A stretch of DNA of 15,169 bases from an uncultured Bacilli bacterium (lineage in GTDB: Bacteria > Bacillota_I > Bacilli_A > RF39 > UBA660): positions 1 to 15,169 of the forward strand of contig CANRLQ010000015.1 of NCBI GenBank assembly GCA_947631525.1. The letters run 5' to 3'. Shown here in pieces: positions 5,362 through 14,078 of the stretch. The translations under genes and the position numbers were made by a program. How positions within the stretch are numbered: position 1 is the stretch's first letter; every line of letters begins with the position of its first letter. Below the pieces are notes generated by a model. That model was not told where the DNA came from, searched no databases, and worked only from the letters and a program-made list of their open reading frames with translations.

Positions 5362-8300
5362 TTAAGGTGGTGTATCACTACCAAGTTCTTGCTGCGACTC
5401 TTCAAATGTATTACTATTGGAAGCATTGTCTTCTTCCACTGATTTACCAACATTTTCACTAGTAATTTTATTATTACTATCATCAACATCATCAGCTTTT
5501 TCAGTTATATTTAAATTCATATTTTCATCATTTTCTTTAGTTTTTTGCTCAGAATTAGAAACATTTTGTTCTTCTCTCATACCATTTTTATCAACAGCTA
5601 TAGTTTGTTTTTTTACTGACTCATTAATATTAGTTGTTTTATAAGATTTTTCATCGAACATTTCTGTATTAAAAGTTATTTCTTGTTCTTCTTTATTTGA
5701 ATAAATATCCTGCCTAAAATCATCAGTACTATTTTTAAGAATGTAATAAATTTCTTTTCTTACTTTAAAACTATTTGTATAAGACTTATCTTGTTTTTGA
5801 GCATCTTCTAACAAAGCAGCATACATTTTTTCAGCATATTCATCAACATTAATAAATTTAAGATATTTTAACTTGTCACTAGTTTGTTTAAATCTACCTA
5901 TTTTATATTCATCAATATTTTTATAAACACCATTAGAAATTTTATAGATAGCCATATCATCAGACTTATAATTAACTGGTGATAAAACTGGATTACCATT
6001 AGCATCATTTGGTGATAATAAACTTTTGTATGTTTGCTCTACTCTAAAATTATTATTACTAGCATATTCAACAAAACCTTTATCGTAACCTTTATAACCT
6101 AACATTTCATAAGATAGCCATTTTAATGAATATGAATCAGGTCTTCCATAAGGGTTATTCGGTTGATACCAGTGAACTATATTAATACCTTCACCACCAT
6201 ATGAATTAGAACCTCTTGATGTTGTATCATCTATATTTGTGTAAAGCATTATTCTGTTTTTAATTAAATCATCAATTGTCTTCAATTTAGGAACATCTGT
6301 AACTTTACTTAAACGAGTATATTGTGTAGTTTGTCTTGCTCTAAATCTAGCATATGGATCCTCAGAATAAGTGTTACCCACAAACATTTCTGGATTTTTA
6401 AAATAATTATATTCTTCACCATCTTTTGTTGCAAATTTTATATTTTCATTAGGATAAGAAATTTGAACACCAAGAGCTTTTTGTTGATCAGCTGGAAGCT
6501 TTAAGAAAGCCATAGCTTCAATATAATCTAAGACATAGATAGAATCAAACATTTTGCTATAAAAATCAGCAATCTTATCTTTACTATTTATTCTTTCTGG
6601 TGTTAAATTGGTTGCAACTTCTAACTTATCTTTAAAATTTATAGATAAATTCATAACAATTCCTGTAGCACTAAATTTTTGCATTAAGAATTCATCTGCA
6701 TAGTCTTCACCACCAGCATCATATCTACGTTCTTTATCCTTTAAAAATAATCTAGCATCTAAATAGTGAGCTGTTTCATGTGACCAAGTTGCCCATGTAG
6801 GATGTCCACTATCGATATTACCATCATTCTTTATATCACTATCCATAAATCCTGCTACATTCCATTCAATTCTATCTCCCCAGTTACCAGCATTTACCCA
6901 ATAATTTGCAGGCCAAACATTTACAACTTCATCAAAATTTTTATGGAATGGCTCTTGAGTAGAATAAGGATTATTATAAACGGAAACGCCATTTTCATTC
7001 TTTGTCATTCTCTTATCTATTTGATATAAATGAATGTCATTAAATAATTTTGGGTCTTCTAATATAGAATAAGTAGTATTATAATATGAAGCTATTCTAT
7101 CAACATAAACTTGCATTTTAGCTTTAAATTTAGCAATTTCTTGTGGATCATTCGGATTACCAATATAAACTCTTTGAGCTCCAATAGTAAATTGAGCTGG
7201 TGCTGAAACAATATAAGCAGCTGTTTTCGGAAGTGTTAAAATTGGAAGCACATAATTATATACAGCATAATCATCACCTTTATGCCTATCATCTTCATTA
7301 CTAAAATGATCCCATAATGTATATTGTATTTCATCATGTCCTTTAACTGGTATTTCAACCAAAATTCCTTTAAATTGGCTCGCAGTCCATTTATCCATAT
7401 TTTGGTTACTAAAATTTGTTACAACATATTCTAGAAAATTAGATATGCGAGTCAGATTAGTATAACCACTAAGAAGATTTTTATATGCATTACCAGTAAT
7501 ATTTGTACTAAAGTTTGAACCAGTTCCATCCCCAATATATAAATCAATAATTTTTTGTAAAGTTAAACTTTTATCGAAACCCTGCATATCAAACATTACA
7601 AAATCATATAACTTCATACCTTCTATATCTAAATCATAGAAACGTCTAAAATAGTTATAAACATATAAAGCCTTTTCAATTTTTTTATCTTTTTTAACTT
7701 CCCTTTCAATATAACTATTAATAGCATCATCATTAGTTGTATTTGTGTAATTACTATTAGATAAATATTTTAAAACAAAATCTTTTAATTCTTTTTTTGT
7801 TGTTTCATTATAGAAATCACGATATATTCTACTATCATCATTAGTAGTTAAAATATCTAAATTATTCGTATAATCTAAACTTTTTAAATAATTGGTTAAA
7901 TTATTTACTACTTGTGAATCAGCATTTATTACATAATGATTATAATTATAATCAATATCTAAGCTAGTAATTTTATAAGTTGCTACCATATCATAAGTTT
8001 TATCGTAAATTACATCATATTCTTTCTTTTTACCACTTTTAAATACTAATTTAATCTTATTTATCATTTTAGGATTATCCGTAGTTAAATATGTAATTAA
8101 ATTACCATTTTTATTTACTGGAGCAATATGAACTATTTCATCATTAATTAATAAATCATCATCAATATTTTTAGATAAAGAAATTATCTTATCACTATCG
8201 TAAAATGGCATTAATTTAAGTAAATTAGCATATAGATTTTCTTTTTTTTCATCATAATCATCATTAGTAGTATCACTTAAACTAGAAACTTTTTCATATT

Positions 8301-11300
8301 GAAATATTGGATTATTATTAAAAGAAACTTTATCTAGATACCAAATATCTACATTAAACTCAGCATTAGATTGGAATAATTCTTTGTTTATTTGATTTTT
8401 AGTAATATTTGTAACACCTTTTTCACTACTAGCTCCTTCATGTAAATAATAATTATTTTCTAGTATCTTGTTGTTGGCACTTACAAAAACTGTTCCTCTA
8501 CCCAAAGATACATTATTTTTATACTTTGATGTAGAATTTAGATAAGTACAAGCAAAATCACATTGAATACTACCTGTAGCATCAACATTTGAATAGCTAT
8601 TAGTGATTTCACTATTAGTTAAAACATTAGCTGCAAATCCAGCAGTAAAGTTCCCACCATTATAAACTTTCCCAGTAGCATAGCTATTTCTAATTGTTGA
8701 TTTTTCAAGACAACCAACAAAACCACCATTTTGTTGAATATTGTCACCAGAAACATTAAGATTAGCATTTTTTACACCGCAATTTTCAATAACGGTATTT
8801 TCTTTGGCTAAACCAATTAAACCACCATTCTGACCAGCTGAAGCACCATTTTTTGAAACATTATTGACAACAACATTTGTTATTTTAGCATTGTTAGTTT
8901 CATTAGCAAGAGCTCCACGACCATCTTTACTTAAATTAACATTTACCAATTTTAAGTTTTGAACTGTACCACCTTTTATGATTTTATTAAATAATGGTTT
9001 AGTTAAATTCTTTATAGTATAACCATTACCATCCAAAGTACCACTATAATCATCAATAATATAAGCTAAATCATTAGTATCTTCTACACTACTTGCATCA
9101 TAATTTTGATGTAAAGTAACCTTTTCACCTGATTTAAGTTTTTCAAGTAAAATTCTAAAAGCATCATCCTGATGAGTTGTATTTTTAGCAATTTCACCAT
9201 CAATAAGCCCATATTCTACTTTTATTAATTCTTCTTTAGTACCTTCTTTAGTTACATATTTATATTCTAAAACTAAACTTAAAGTTCTATCTTTTTCAAC
9301 TATTTTGTTTATTTTTACTCTAGCACTTGGCATATCTTCCATTTCAATTTCAACAAAATATTTTTTCAAATTATTTTTAAGATCTTCTATATTAACTGTA
9401 TCTTCAAGAATAGTAACTTCTTTACCATCTTTTTCTTCGGTTTTATATAAATTAATGTCAATTATATCTTTAAATTCAATATTATTTTTATCTAATGATA
9501 TTATTTCATTTAAAAGTATAGCTTTTTCATAATAGTTTTTACTACTTTTAGTTGTATCAATATCTCTATCATAGTCAGCAATTACTTTAACATAATATCT
9601 TACAATATTTTTATCACGTTTAATTGTAAATTCTTTTTTTAAATCATCATTATATACTTCTTTACCATTCTCATCTGTTATTATAACTTTAGCATTATCA
9701 ATAATTGCATTATCAGAATCTTTTAAATCTAATATTACTTTAATTTTATCAGTTAAATCCTCATAATTAAAATCATTAATAGTAGGAATATCTTTTAAAA
9801 CTTCTGGTTTAAAGTTATAAGAATCTTTTAAAGTTACTACTTTCCCATTATCCAAAATAATATCCGTAATAGTTAATTCTTTTTCACCTGAACTATAATA
9901 TCCATTTAAAACTAATTCATAATGTCCATCAATTTTAGTTAAAGAATATTCTTTATCATCAATAATCACTTTACTAGGACTAGCATTTAATTTTGAATCA
10001 ATGTTTATAATATTAAAACTTAATTTAATTTTTTCATTTTTTTCAAAATATTGATTATTATTTTTACTTATAATTTTACCATTTTCAATAGCAATATCAT
10101 TATAAGTATCTTTATCATATAAACCATATAAAACTTTAAATAATTCCCCATTAGTAGTTTTATTTAGTTTTCCTTCTTTATCTAAAATACCTGAATCTAA
10201 ATCATAACTGCTTTTAAAAATTAAATTTAAATTTGTATCTTTTTCAATATCATCAAAAGTAACTATGTTGTGACCTTCATGAATTTTCTTCTTTTTATCA
10301 CCTAATTCAATAATTCCATCATTAAAATTTTCTTTTTTCTCAGTTGAATCTAAAACTACATCAAAATTAAAAGTAGCTTCATCTTTGTCATAATCATCAT
10401 TAATAGTCAAATTTTCTATTTTAGGTTTATCTTTTAGAACATCAACAATAAGTTCTTTTTCTTCTACTGAGTACATATCATTTCTTGTCATATTATAATA
10501 ACCACTTATACCAAGCTGAACTCTATTAGCTTTTATCTTAAGAATACCTGCCTCATTTGGTACCATAAGATTTACTTTTACCATATAATCTGTAGTTGTT
10601 GAGCCAGTAATTCCATCTACTGAATAATTGAGCCCATTTATAGTTATAGATTGTACTTGATCGTAATTTCTTCCACTATATTTAGCAGGAGCTATAGCTT
10701 TAACAGAATCACCTACATGTATAGTGAAAACAACTTTATAATCCTTTTTACCTTTTGTTGGGTATAAATTTTCACCTTCTATATACATTTTTGAAATATA
10801 AATATCGTCACTAGTAGTAGTTAATATATTTTTCTCTTCAAGAAGCTTGTTCGTATATTTATAATTATCAGAAAGTTCATAATCAGCTAATACTTTAACA
10901 GTATAAAAACCATCAGTATTGTTTTCATAAGACAATGATACTTCAATATTATTTCCGATATTTAAATTCTCTTTAACAAGTTCTTGTTCATCAACTATTT
11001 TACCAGTTGAATCAACTAAAAGAATAGTTAATTTGTTGGTAGCTAAAAATTCATCTTTTAATTTAAATATTGCCTTAACTTTTTTAGCAGCATGATTGTC
11101 AGTAACTTCTAAATTTTCTACTTTAGGAGCATCTTTTAAAACAGTATAAGTTAGGGTTTTAGATTTATAATCTTTATTATTATAGAATGTTTTTAAAGCA
11201 TCTAACTCTACATTATTTAAAGTTACTATATGTTTCCCAGGTGATGTATTAGCACCTGTTAATTCTACTTCATAATTATTTTCTTCCATTTTAGTTATAT

Positions 11301-12981
11301 GATAATTAGTGGTATTTTCTTTTGTTGTTATATTTACTGTTTGAACATGAGCATTTCTATTATTAGTACTAGAAAATGAAATAACAGGTAATTCATTTTC
11401 TTGAATAACATCAGTAATAGAAACATTGGTTAAAGTAAAATTATAGTCTCCCCCTATCACAAATGACTTGGTAAACATATTTTGGTTATTATAAACATTC
11501 TTTTTATCACCAGTTTTACTATCTAAATCATAATTACCTACAATTTTAACTACATAAGTTTTATCTTTCTTAGCTTCAAATTTAAGAGTTGTTTTTTCTT
11601 TTGAAACACTACTACTAGCAACTTTATCCTCATCAGCATAAATAGTAACAGTACCATCGATAAAAGCTTTATCTTCATCGACTAAATTAAAACTTAGTGT
11701 ACCTTTTTCATCATTTAAATTGAATCTATTTACATATGGTACTTCTTTTAAAACTTCTTTAGTAATTTTGAGATTAACTTTTATTTTTTTATTATTGCTT
11801 AAAATAACTTCCATTATATCAAAAGTGTATTTACCAGATTTTGAAGGAGCATCTAATTTAACTGAATAAATACCATTATTTAAGGTTACATCATAGTATT
11901 TATCAGCTATTTTAACTTGTTTTATAATAATTCCTTTTTTATCGATACTTGCTTTAAAATTAAGAATTATTTTTTCACCTTTTTTAACATAATTTTCTTT
12001 ATCTTTTTTTTCTTCTAATTTAACTTTAATATTTTTATTTACATTAGTGACAATACTAGCAGGGTCCTTAACATCAACTTTTCCATCATTATTAATATCA
12101 CTATCAAATTTATTATAATTCATTTTAGAAGTAGTTACTGAATTATTACCTAAATTATTAGGAGAAGCAGTATTATCTTTTGGTTTATCATTTTGAATAT
12201 CTATTAAATAATCAATAATAGCTTTAGCATCATCATAGTCTTTTTTACCATCTTTATTAACATCTTCTTTAGTATTGTTAAAAAGAAACAAGAAACCAAT
12301 AATAATTAATATTATTATTTCAACAATAAATAAACCATAAAATTTTTTATTATTTTTGTTATATTTATAAACACACATATATATATGGACACATAGTAAA
12401 ATTAAGAATATAAACAAAAGAGTTTTTAAAATAGGTGTAGTTGTAAATGTAGTAATAATTTTTTCTTTATCTTTAGTAATTTTATTTTCTTTATTTATCG
12501 GAATAGCTTCATCCTCTTTAGCATCACGAGTTACTGATACTTTAATTGATGATGTATTAAATGTTTCACTATTCTTACCATCAGAAGATGATACATTAGT
12601 TAAAGCAATATTGGTATTTCCAACATTAGCATCATCTTTAACTCTTAAATACACACTAAATAACTTAGATGATGTCTCACCTGAATTATTAATAATTCCA
12701 AATTTGTTATTTTTTGCATTATAAGAAATATTTATTTTTTCTTTATCAATATCAAAATTTGAATCATTAATTTTTTCAAATACGTTTTCATCATATTTCA
12801 AAGTTGCTAAAAAAGCATAGGATTTCATATCACTTGATAGGTTTGCACTTACTACAATTTCATCACCTACTGTTAAATCCGTTTTATTAACTTTTAATTC
12901 TACTCCATTAGAAGCTGAAACATCTAAAGGTAATATGATAGTTATTAAAAAAAGCACTATTAAATTTTTAATTCTATTCAT
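5362..12981 (-). CDS. Giant exported M26-type (IgA1 protease / Zmp-like) zinc metallopeptidase with cohesin and dockerin modules
   Basis: The 2539-residue protein reads without interruption. In order: signal peptide (1-23, cleavage likely after VSA); cohesin-like domain (26-152); two membrane helices (about 183-204 and 215-235) around a lysine-rich loop; dockerin-like calcium loops at 240-251 and 295-306; four Ig-like modules of about 210 residues (320-1270); a GLUG beta-solenoid (about 1310-1500, with GGLIG, GGFVG and AGFAA); the M26 peptidase region (about 1680-2430); and an acidic disordered tail. Zinc ligands are H2068 and H2072 of HETAH, with catalytic E2069 and third ligand E2092 in AGGEDYADE, the spacing I recall for M26 proteases. 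LSYEMLGYKGYDKGFVEYAS (about 2290-2309) is a further M26 C-terminal signature. Streptococcal relatives cleave IgA1, mucins and other host proteins, also carry an N-terminal membrane hairpin, and have an LPXTG; none is seen here. Target unknown. ATG 12981 has AGGTG seven bases upstream. Confidence 0.88.
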   Translation of the reverse strand: MNRIKNLIVLFLITIILPLDVSASNGVELKVNKTDLTVGDEIVVSANLSSDMKSYAFLATLKYDENVFEKINDSNFDIDKEKINISYNAKNNKFGIINNSGETSSKLFSVYLRVKDDANVGNTNIALTNVSSSDGKNSETFNTSSIKVSVTRDAKEDEAIPINKENKITKDKEKIITTFTTTPILKTLLFIFLILLCVHIYMCVYKYNKNNKKFYGLFIVEIIILIIIGFLFLFNNTKEDVNKDGKKDYDDAKAIIDYLIDIQNDKPKDNTASPNNLGNNSVTTSKMNYNKFDSDINNDGKVDVKDPASIVTNVNKNIKVKLEEKKDKENYVKKGEKIILNFKASIDKKGIIIKQVKIADKYYDVTLNNGIYSVKLDAPSKSGKYTFDIMEVILSNNKKIKVNLKITKEVLKEVPYVNRFNLNDEKGTLSFNLVDEDKAFIDGTVTIYADEDKVASSSVSKEKTTLKFEAKKDKTYVVKIVGNYDLDSKTGDKKNVYNNQNMFTKSFVIGGDYNFTLTNVSITDVIQENELPVISFSSTNNRNAHVQTVNITTKENTTNYHITKMEENNYEVELTGANTSPGKHIVTLNNVELDALKTFYNNKDYKSKTLTYTVLKDAPKVENLEVTDNHAAKKVKAIFKLKDEFLATNKLTILLVDSTGKIVDEQELVKENLNIGNNIEVSLSYENNTDGFYTVKVLADYELSDNYKYTNKLLEEKNILTTTSDDIYISKMYIEGENLYPTKGKKDYKVVFTIHVGDSVKAIAPAKYSGRNYDQVQSITINGLNYSVDGITGSTTTDYMVKVNLMVPNEAGILKIKANRVQLGISGYYNMTRNDMYSVEEKELIVDVLKDKPKIENLTINDDYDKDEATFNFDVVLDSTEKKENFNDGIIELGDKKKKIHEGHNIVTFDDIEKDTNLNLIFKSSYDLDSGILDKEGKLNKTTNGELFKVLYGLYDKDTYNDIAIENGKIISKNNNQYFEKNEKIKLSFNIINIDSKLNASPSKVIIDDKEYSLTKIDGHYELVLNGYYSSGEKELTITDIILDNGKVVTLKDSYNFKPEVLKDIPTINDFNYEDLTDKIKVILDLKDSDNAIIDNAKVIITDENGKEVYNDDLKKEFTIKRDKNIVRYYVKVIADYDRDIDTTKSSKNYYEKAILLNEIISLDKNNIEFKDIIDINLYKTEEKDGKEVTILEDTVNIEDLKNNLKKYFVEIEMEDMPSARVKINKIVEKDRTLSLVLEYKYVTKEGTKEELIKVEYGLIDGEIAKNTTHQDDAFRILLEKLKSGEKVTLHQNYDASSVEDTNDLAYIIDDYSGTLDGNGYTIKNLTKPLFNKIIKGGTVQNLKLVNVNLSKDGRGALANETNNAKITNVVVNNVSKNGASAGQNGGLIGLAKENTVIENCGVKNANLNVSGDNIQQNGGFVGCLEKSTIRNSYATGKVYNGGNFTAGFAANVLTNSEITNSYSNVDATGSIQCDFACTYLNSTSKYKNNVSLGRGTVFVSANNKILENNYYLHEGASSEKGVTNITKNQINKELFQSNAEFNVDIWYLDKVSFNNNPIFQYEKVSSLSDTTNDDYDEKKENLYANLLKLMPFYDSDKIISLSKNIDDDLLINDEIVHIAPVNKNGNLITYLTTDNPKMINKIKLVFKSGKKKEYDVIYDKTYDMVATYKITSLDIDYNYNHYVINADSQVVNNLTNYLKSLDYTNNLDILTTNDDSRIYRDFYNETTKKELKDFVLKYLSNSNYTNTTNDDAINSYIEREVKKDKKIEKALYVYNYFRRFYDLDIEGMKLYDFVMFDMQGFDKSLTLQKIIDLYIGDGTGSNFSTNITGNAYKNLLSGYTNLTRISNFLEYVVTNFSNQNMDKWTASQFKGILVEIPVKGHDEIQYTLWDHFSNEDDRHKGDDYAVYNYVLPILTLPKTAAYIVSAPAQFTIGAQRVYIGNPNDPQEIAKFKAKMQVYVDRIASYYNTTYSILEDPKLFNDIHLYQIDKRMTKNENGVSVYNNPYSTQEPFHKNFDEVVNVWPANYWVNAGNWGDRIEWNVAGFMDSDIKNDGNIDSGHPTWATWSHETAHYLDARLFLKDKERRYDAGGEDYADEFLMQKFSATGIVMNLSINFKDKLEVATNLTPERINSKDKIADFYSKMFDSIYVLDYIEAMAFLKLPADQQKALGVQISYPNENIKFATKDGEEYNYFKNPEMFVGNTYSEDPYARFRARQTTQYTRLSKVTDVPKLKTIDDLIKNRIMLYTNIDDTTSRGSNSYGGEGINIVHWYQPNNPYGRPDSYSLKWLSYEMLGYKGYDKGFVEYASNNNFRVEQTYKSLLSPNDANGNPVLSPVNYKSDDMAIYKISNGVYKNIDEYKIGRFKQTSDKLKYLKFINVDEYAEKMYAALLEDAQKQDKSYTNSFKVRKEIYYILKNSTDDFRQDIYSNKEEQEITFNTEMFDEKSYKTTNINESVKKQTIAVDKNGMREEQNVSNSEQKTKENDENMNLNITEKADDVDDSNNKITSENVGKSVEEDNASNSNTFEESQQELGSDTPP
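9170..12024 (-). repeat. Four tandem Ig-like modules within the M26 protease (protein-level repeat)
   Basis: About residues 320-1270 consist of four diverged copies of a two-domain unit. Each has a strand-rich domain ending in a junction of the form VLK(E/D)xP, seen at residue 410 (VLKEVP), 614 (VLKDAP), about 848 (VLKDKP) and about 1061 (VLKDIP). Each is followed by a second domain that ends near a Y-[DE]-x-[DS] element (NYDLD, DYELS, SYDLD, DYDRD). Spacings are about 204, 235 and 213 residues. The DNA copies are not near-identical, so this is an old duplication that forms a stalk and is not a recent repeat expansion. Confidence 0.75.
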
Positions 12982-13243
12982 TAAAATACACCTACATTCT
13001 TTAAAATAGTATATATATGTATTATCTCATATATTTTTACTTTTTTCTACTATTTTATGCAACTTTATCTACACATAATTGTATTAATACATCAATTTCA
13101 TTTAATAACATATAAATATCTGATAAAACAAAAATTCAAAAATAAATAACCTAATCTTTTTTTAATTTTGATCTTAATAAATCACTACCATTAATATTTT
13201 TTATTTTTTACCGTTTCATTCTTTAATTTTTTTAAGTTTATAT
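12982..13243. other. AT-rich intergenic region upstream of the protease gene
   Basis: About 260 bp with no gene I can support. On the minus strand it must hold the protease promoter. Weak candidates are TATACT at about 13004-13009, and TTGCAT followed 17 bases later by TAAAAA near 13029-13057. Neither has a good partner box, so I do not commit to either. I looked for duplicated pieces of the neighbouring tRNA, riboswitch-like structure and small ORFs with ribosome binding sites and saw none. Confidence 0.5.
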
Positions 13244-13268
13244 AAAAAAACTGATTAAAAATCAGTTT
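13244..13268 (-). terminator. Rho-independent terminator of tRNA-Arg
   Basis: On the minus strand AAACTGATT and AATCAGTTT form a 9-bp stem (13248-13256 with 13260-13268, loop of 3 nt) followed by a T-run. It lies 15 bases after the tRNA 3' end, so the tRNA transcript ends here and does not run into the protease gene. Confidence 0.8.
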
Positions 13269-13283
13269 ATTAATTGTATAAAA

Positions 13284-13360
13284 TGGCGTCCTTGAGAGGA
13301 TTTGAACCTCCGACTTTCCCTTTAGGAGAGGGATACTCTATCCAGCTGAGTTACAAGGAC
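13284..13360 (-). tRNA. tRNA-Arg, anticodon CCT
   Basis: The 77-nt gene folds into a full cloverleaf. The acceptor stem is GTCCTTG / CAAGGAC, the D stem ACTC / GAGT with an AGCTGGATA loop, the anticodon stem TCCCT / AGGGA with loop CTCCTAA, the variable loop 5 nt, and the T stem GGAGG / CCTCT with TTCGAAT. The anticodon at positions 34-36 is CCT, which reads the rare AGG arginine codon. The discriminator is G and the CCA end is encoded (13284-13286). It stands alone, with its own terminator; I could not identify a confident promoter in the 100 bp upstream. Confidence 0.96.
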
Positions 13361-13364
13361 AATT

Positions 13365-13388
13365 TGCCTTTAAATAAAGGCATTTTTT
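13365..13388 (+). terminator. Plus-strand terminator-like hairpin beside the tRNA 5' end
   Basis: TGCCTTT / AAAGGCA (13365-13371 with 13376-13382, loop AAAT) is followed on the plus strand by TTTTTT. The T-run lies on the plus strand, but no plus-strand gene precedes it. On the minus strand the same hairpin would lie in the tRNA leader, four bases before the mature 5' end. It may stop antisense transcription through the tRNA or shape the tRNA precursor. Confidence 0.5.
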
Positions 13389-13467
13389 ATTTCCTTTTTT
13401 CTAAATTTTAATTAGAAAGCAACTATATTTATTTTAGAAACATTTTGACTATATTAAAAAGCAAACC

Positions 13468-13968
13468 TTATTTAAAAATACTAAACAAAATTAAAATATA
13501 AAAATTTGATGCATATTTAAATTTTGTTTTAAATTTACACATAAATTCATAACCACCAACTACTTTATCAACTAAGCTAACCAACCAACTTTCTTTGTAA
13601 ATTGGAATTGTTTTATAAAAAGGAAACATATGTGATTGTATGATATTTTTTTCCCTATTGGTAAGATTAAAATATTTAGTAGAATTTTCTAAAGCTTCTT
13701 TAGGATGAACAAAAGTAGAAATAAATTTCTCTTTAAAACTCCTTTTTTCATTACTAACAAAAAAATCATGAAGAAGTCCTGCACGGGCTACTTCTAAATA
13801 ATTATAATTTAAATTTTTAGCTAATAAATAAGAATAATATGAAACTCTTACTGAATGGTCAAATCTTGTAATTCCATGATGCTCTATATATTTTATTTTA
13901 TTAAATTCCTTATTTTTTAATATATCTTCAACAATAGAGATATAATCACTATCGTATAAATTCTTCAT
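13468..13968 (-). CDS. HD-domain phosphohydrolase family protein
   Basis: The 166-residue protein belongs to the HD superfamily of metal-dependent phosphohydrolases. Metal-ligand candidates in the expected order are H38 (TRFDHSVRVSYYSYLLA), the H67-D68 doublet (ARAGLLHDFF), H113 (IQSHMFPF) and D134 (SLVDK). The pattern EHHGITRFDHSVRV...GLLHDFF matches a small single-domain HD family common in Bacillota whose substrate is, to my knowledge, unestablished. The last 16 residues are hydrophobic and may contact the membrane. I start at ATG 13968, which has AGGTGA six bases upstream; an in-frame ATG at 14022 would add 18 hydrophobic residues encoded across the promoter and is rejected. It lies about 90 bp downstream of murC, beyond a hairpin, and has its own extended -10. 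No clear terminator follows it. Confidence 0.8.
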   Translation of the reverse strand: MKNLYDSDYISIVEDILKNKEFNKIKYIEHHGITRFDHSVRVSYYSYLLAKNLNYNYLEVARAGLLHDFFVSNEKRSFKEKFISTFVHPKEALENSTKYFNLTNREKNIIQSHMFPFYKTIPIYKESWLVSLVDKVVGGYEFMCKFKTKFKYASNFYILILFSIFK

Positions 13969-13992
13969 GTAAGTCACCTCAAACACTACTAC

Positions 13993-14001
13993 ATTATACC
14001 A
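13993..14001 (-). promoter_or_regulatory. Candidate extended -10 promoter of the HD-domain gene
   Basis: On the minus strand TGGTATAAT is a perfect extended -10. A poor GTTAAA lies 17 bases upstream. Transcription would start near 13986, leaving a leader of about 18 nt that includes the AGGTGA. The box lies inside the long-start version of the HD ORF, which supports the shorter start. Confidence 0.5.
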
Positions 14002-14040
14002 CAATATTATAAAATTTAACATTATTTTTATGTATTTTAA

Positions 14041-14078
14041 TAAAAATTAAAATACTCTTATTTTTCTAAGAGTATTTT
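14041..14078 (-). terminator. Terminator at the end of murC
   Basis: A perfect 12-bp stem (AAAATACTCTTA / TAAGAGTATTTT, 14049-14060 with 14067-14078, loop of 6 nt) contains the murC stop codon (14058-14060). On the minus strand it is followed by a T-rich stretch interrupted by AA, and on the plus strand by a shorter T-run. It separates murC from the HD-domain gene. Confidence 0.7.

Noticed and set aside
12982..13283. Riboswitch, CRISPR array or attachment site in the largest intergenic gap
   Set aside because: No repeated units, no conserved aptamer-like motif and no copy of the tRNA 3' end were found; it looks like plain AT-rich spacer with a terminator at its right end.
13385..13440. Inverted repeat TTTCTAA / TTAGAAA near 13400-13420 as a terminator of the HD-domain gene
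   Set aside because: The stem is short and only one pair is G-C, and no T-run follows it on the minus strand.
13969..14022. Long start of the HD-domain gene at 14022
   Set aside because: The extra 18 residues cover the extended -10 and the ribosome binding site, and do not resemble the N-terminus of the HD family.
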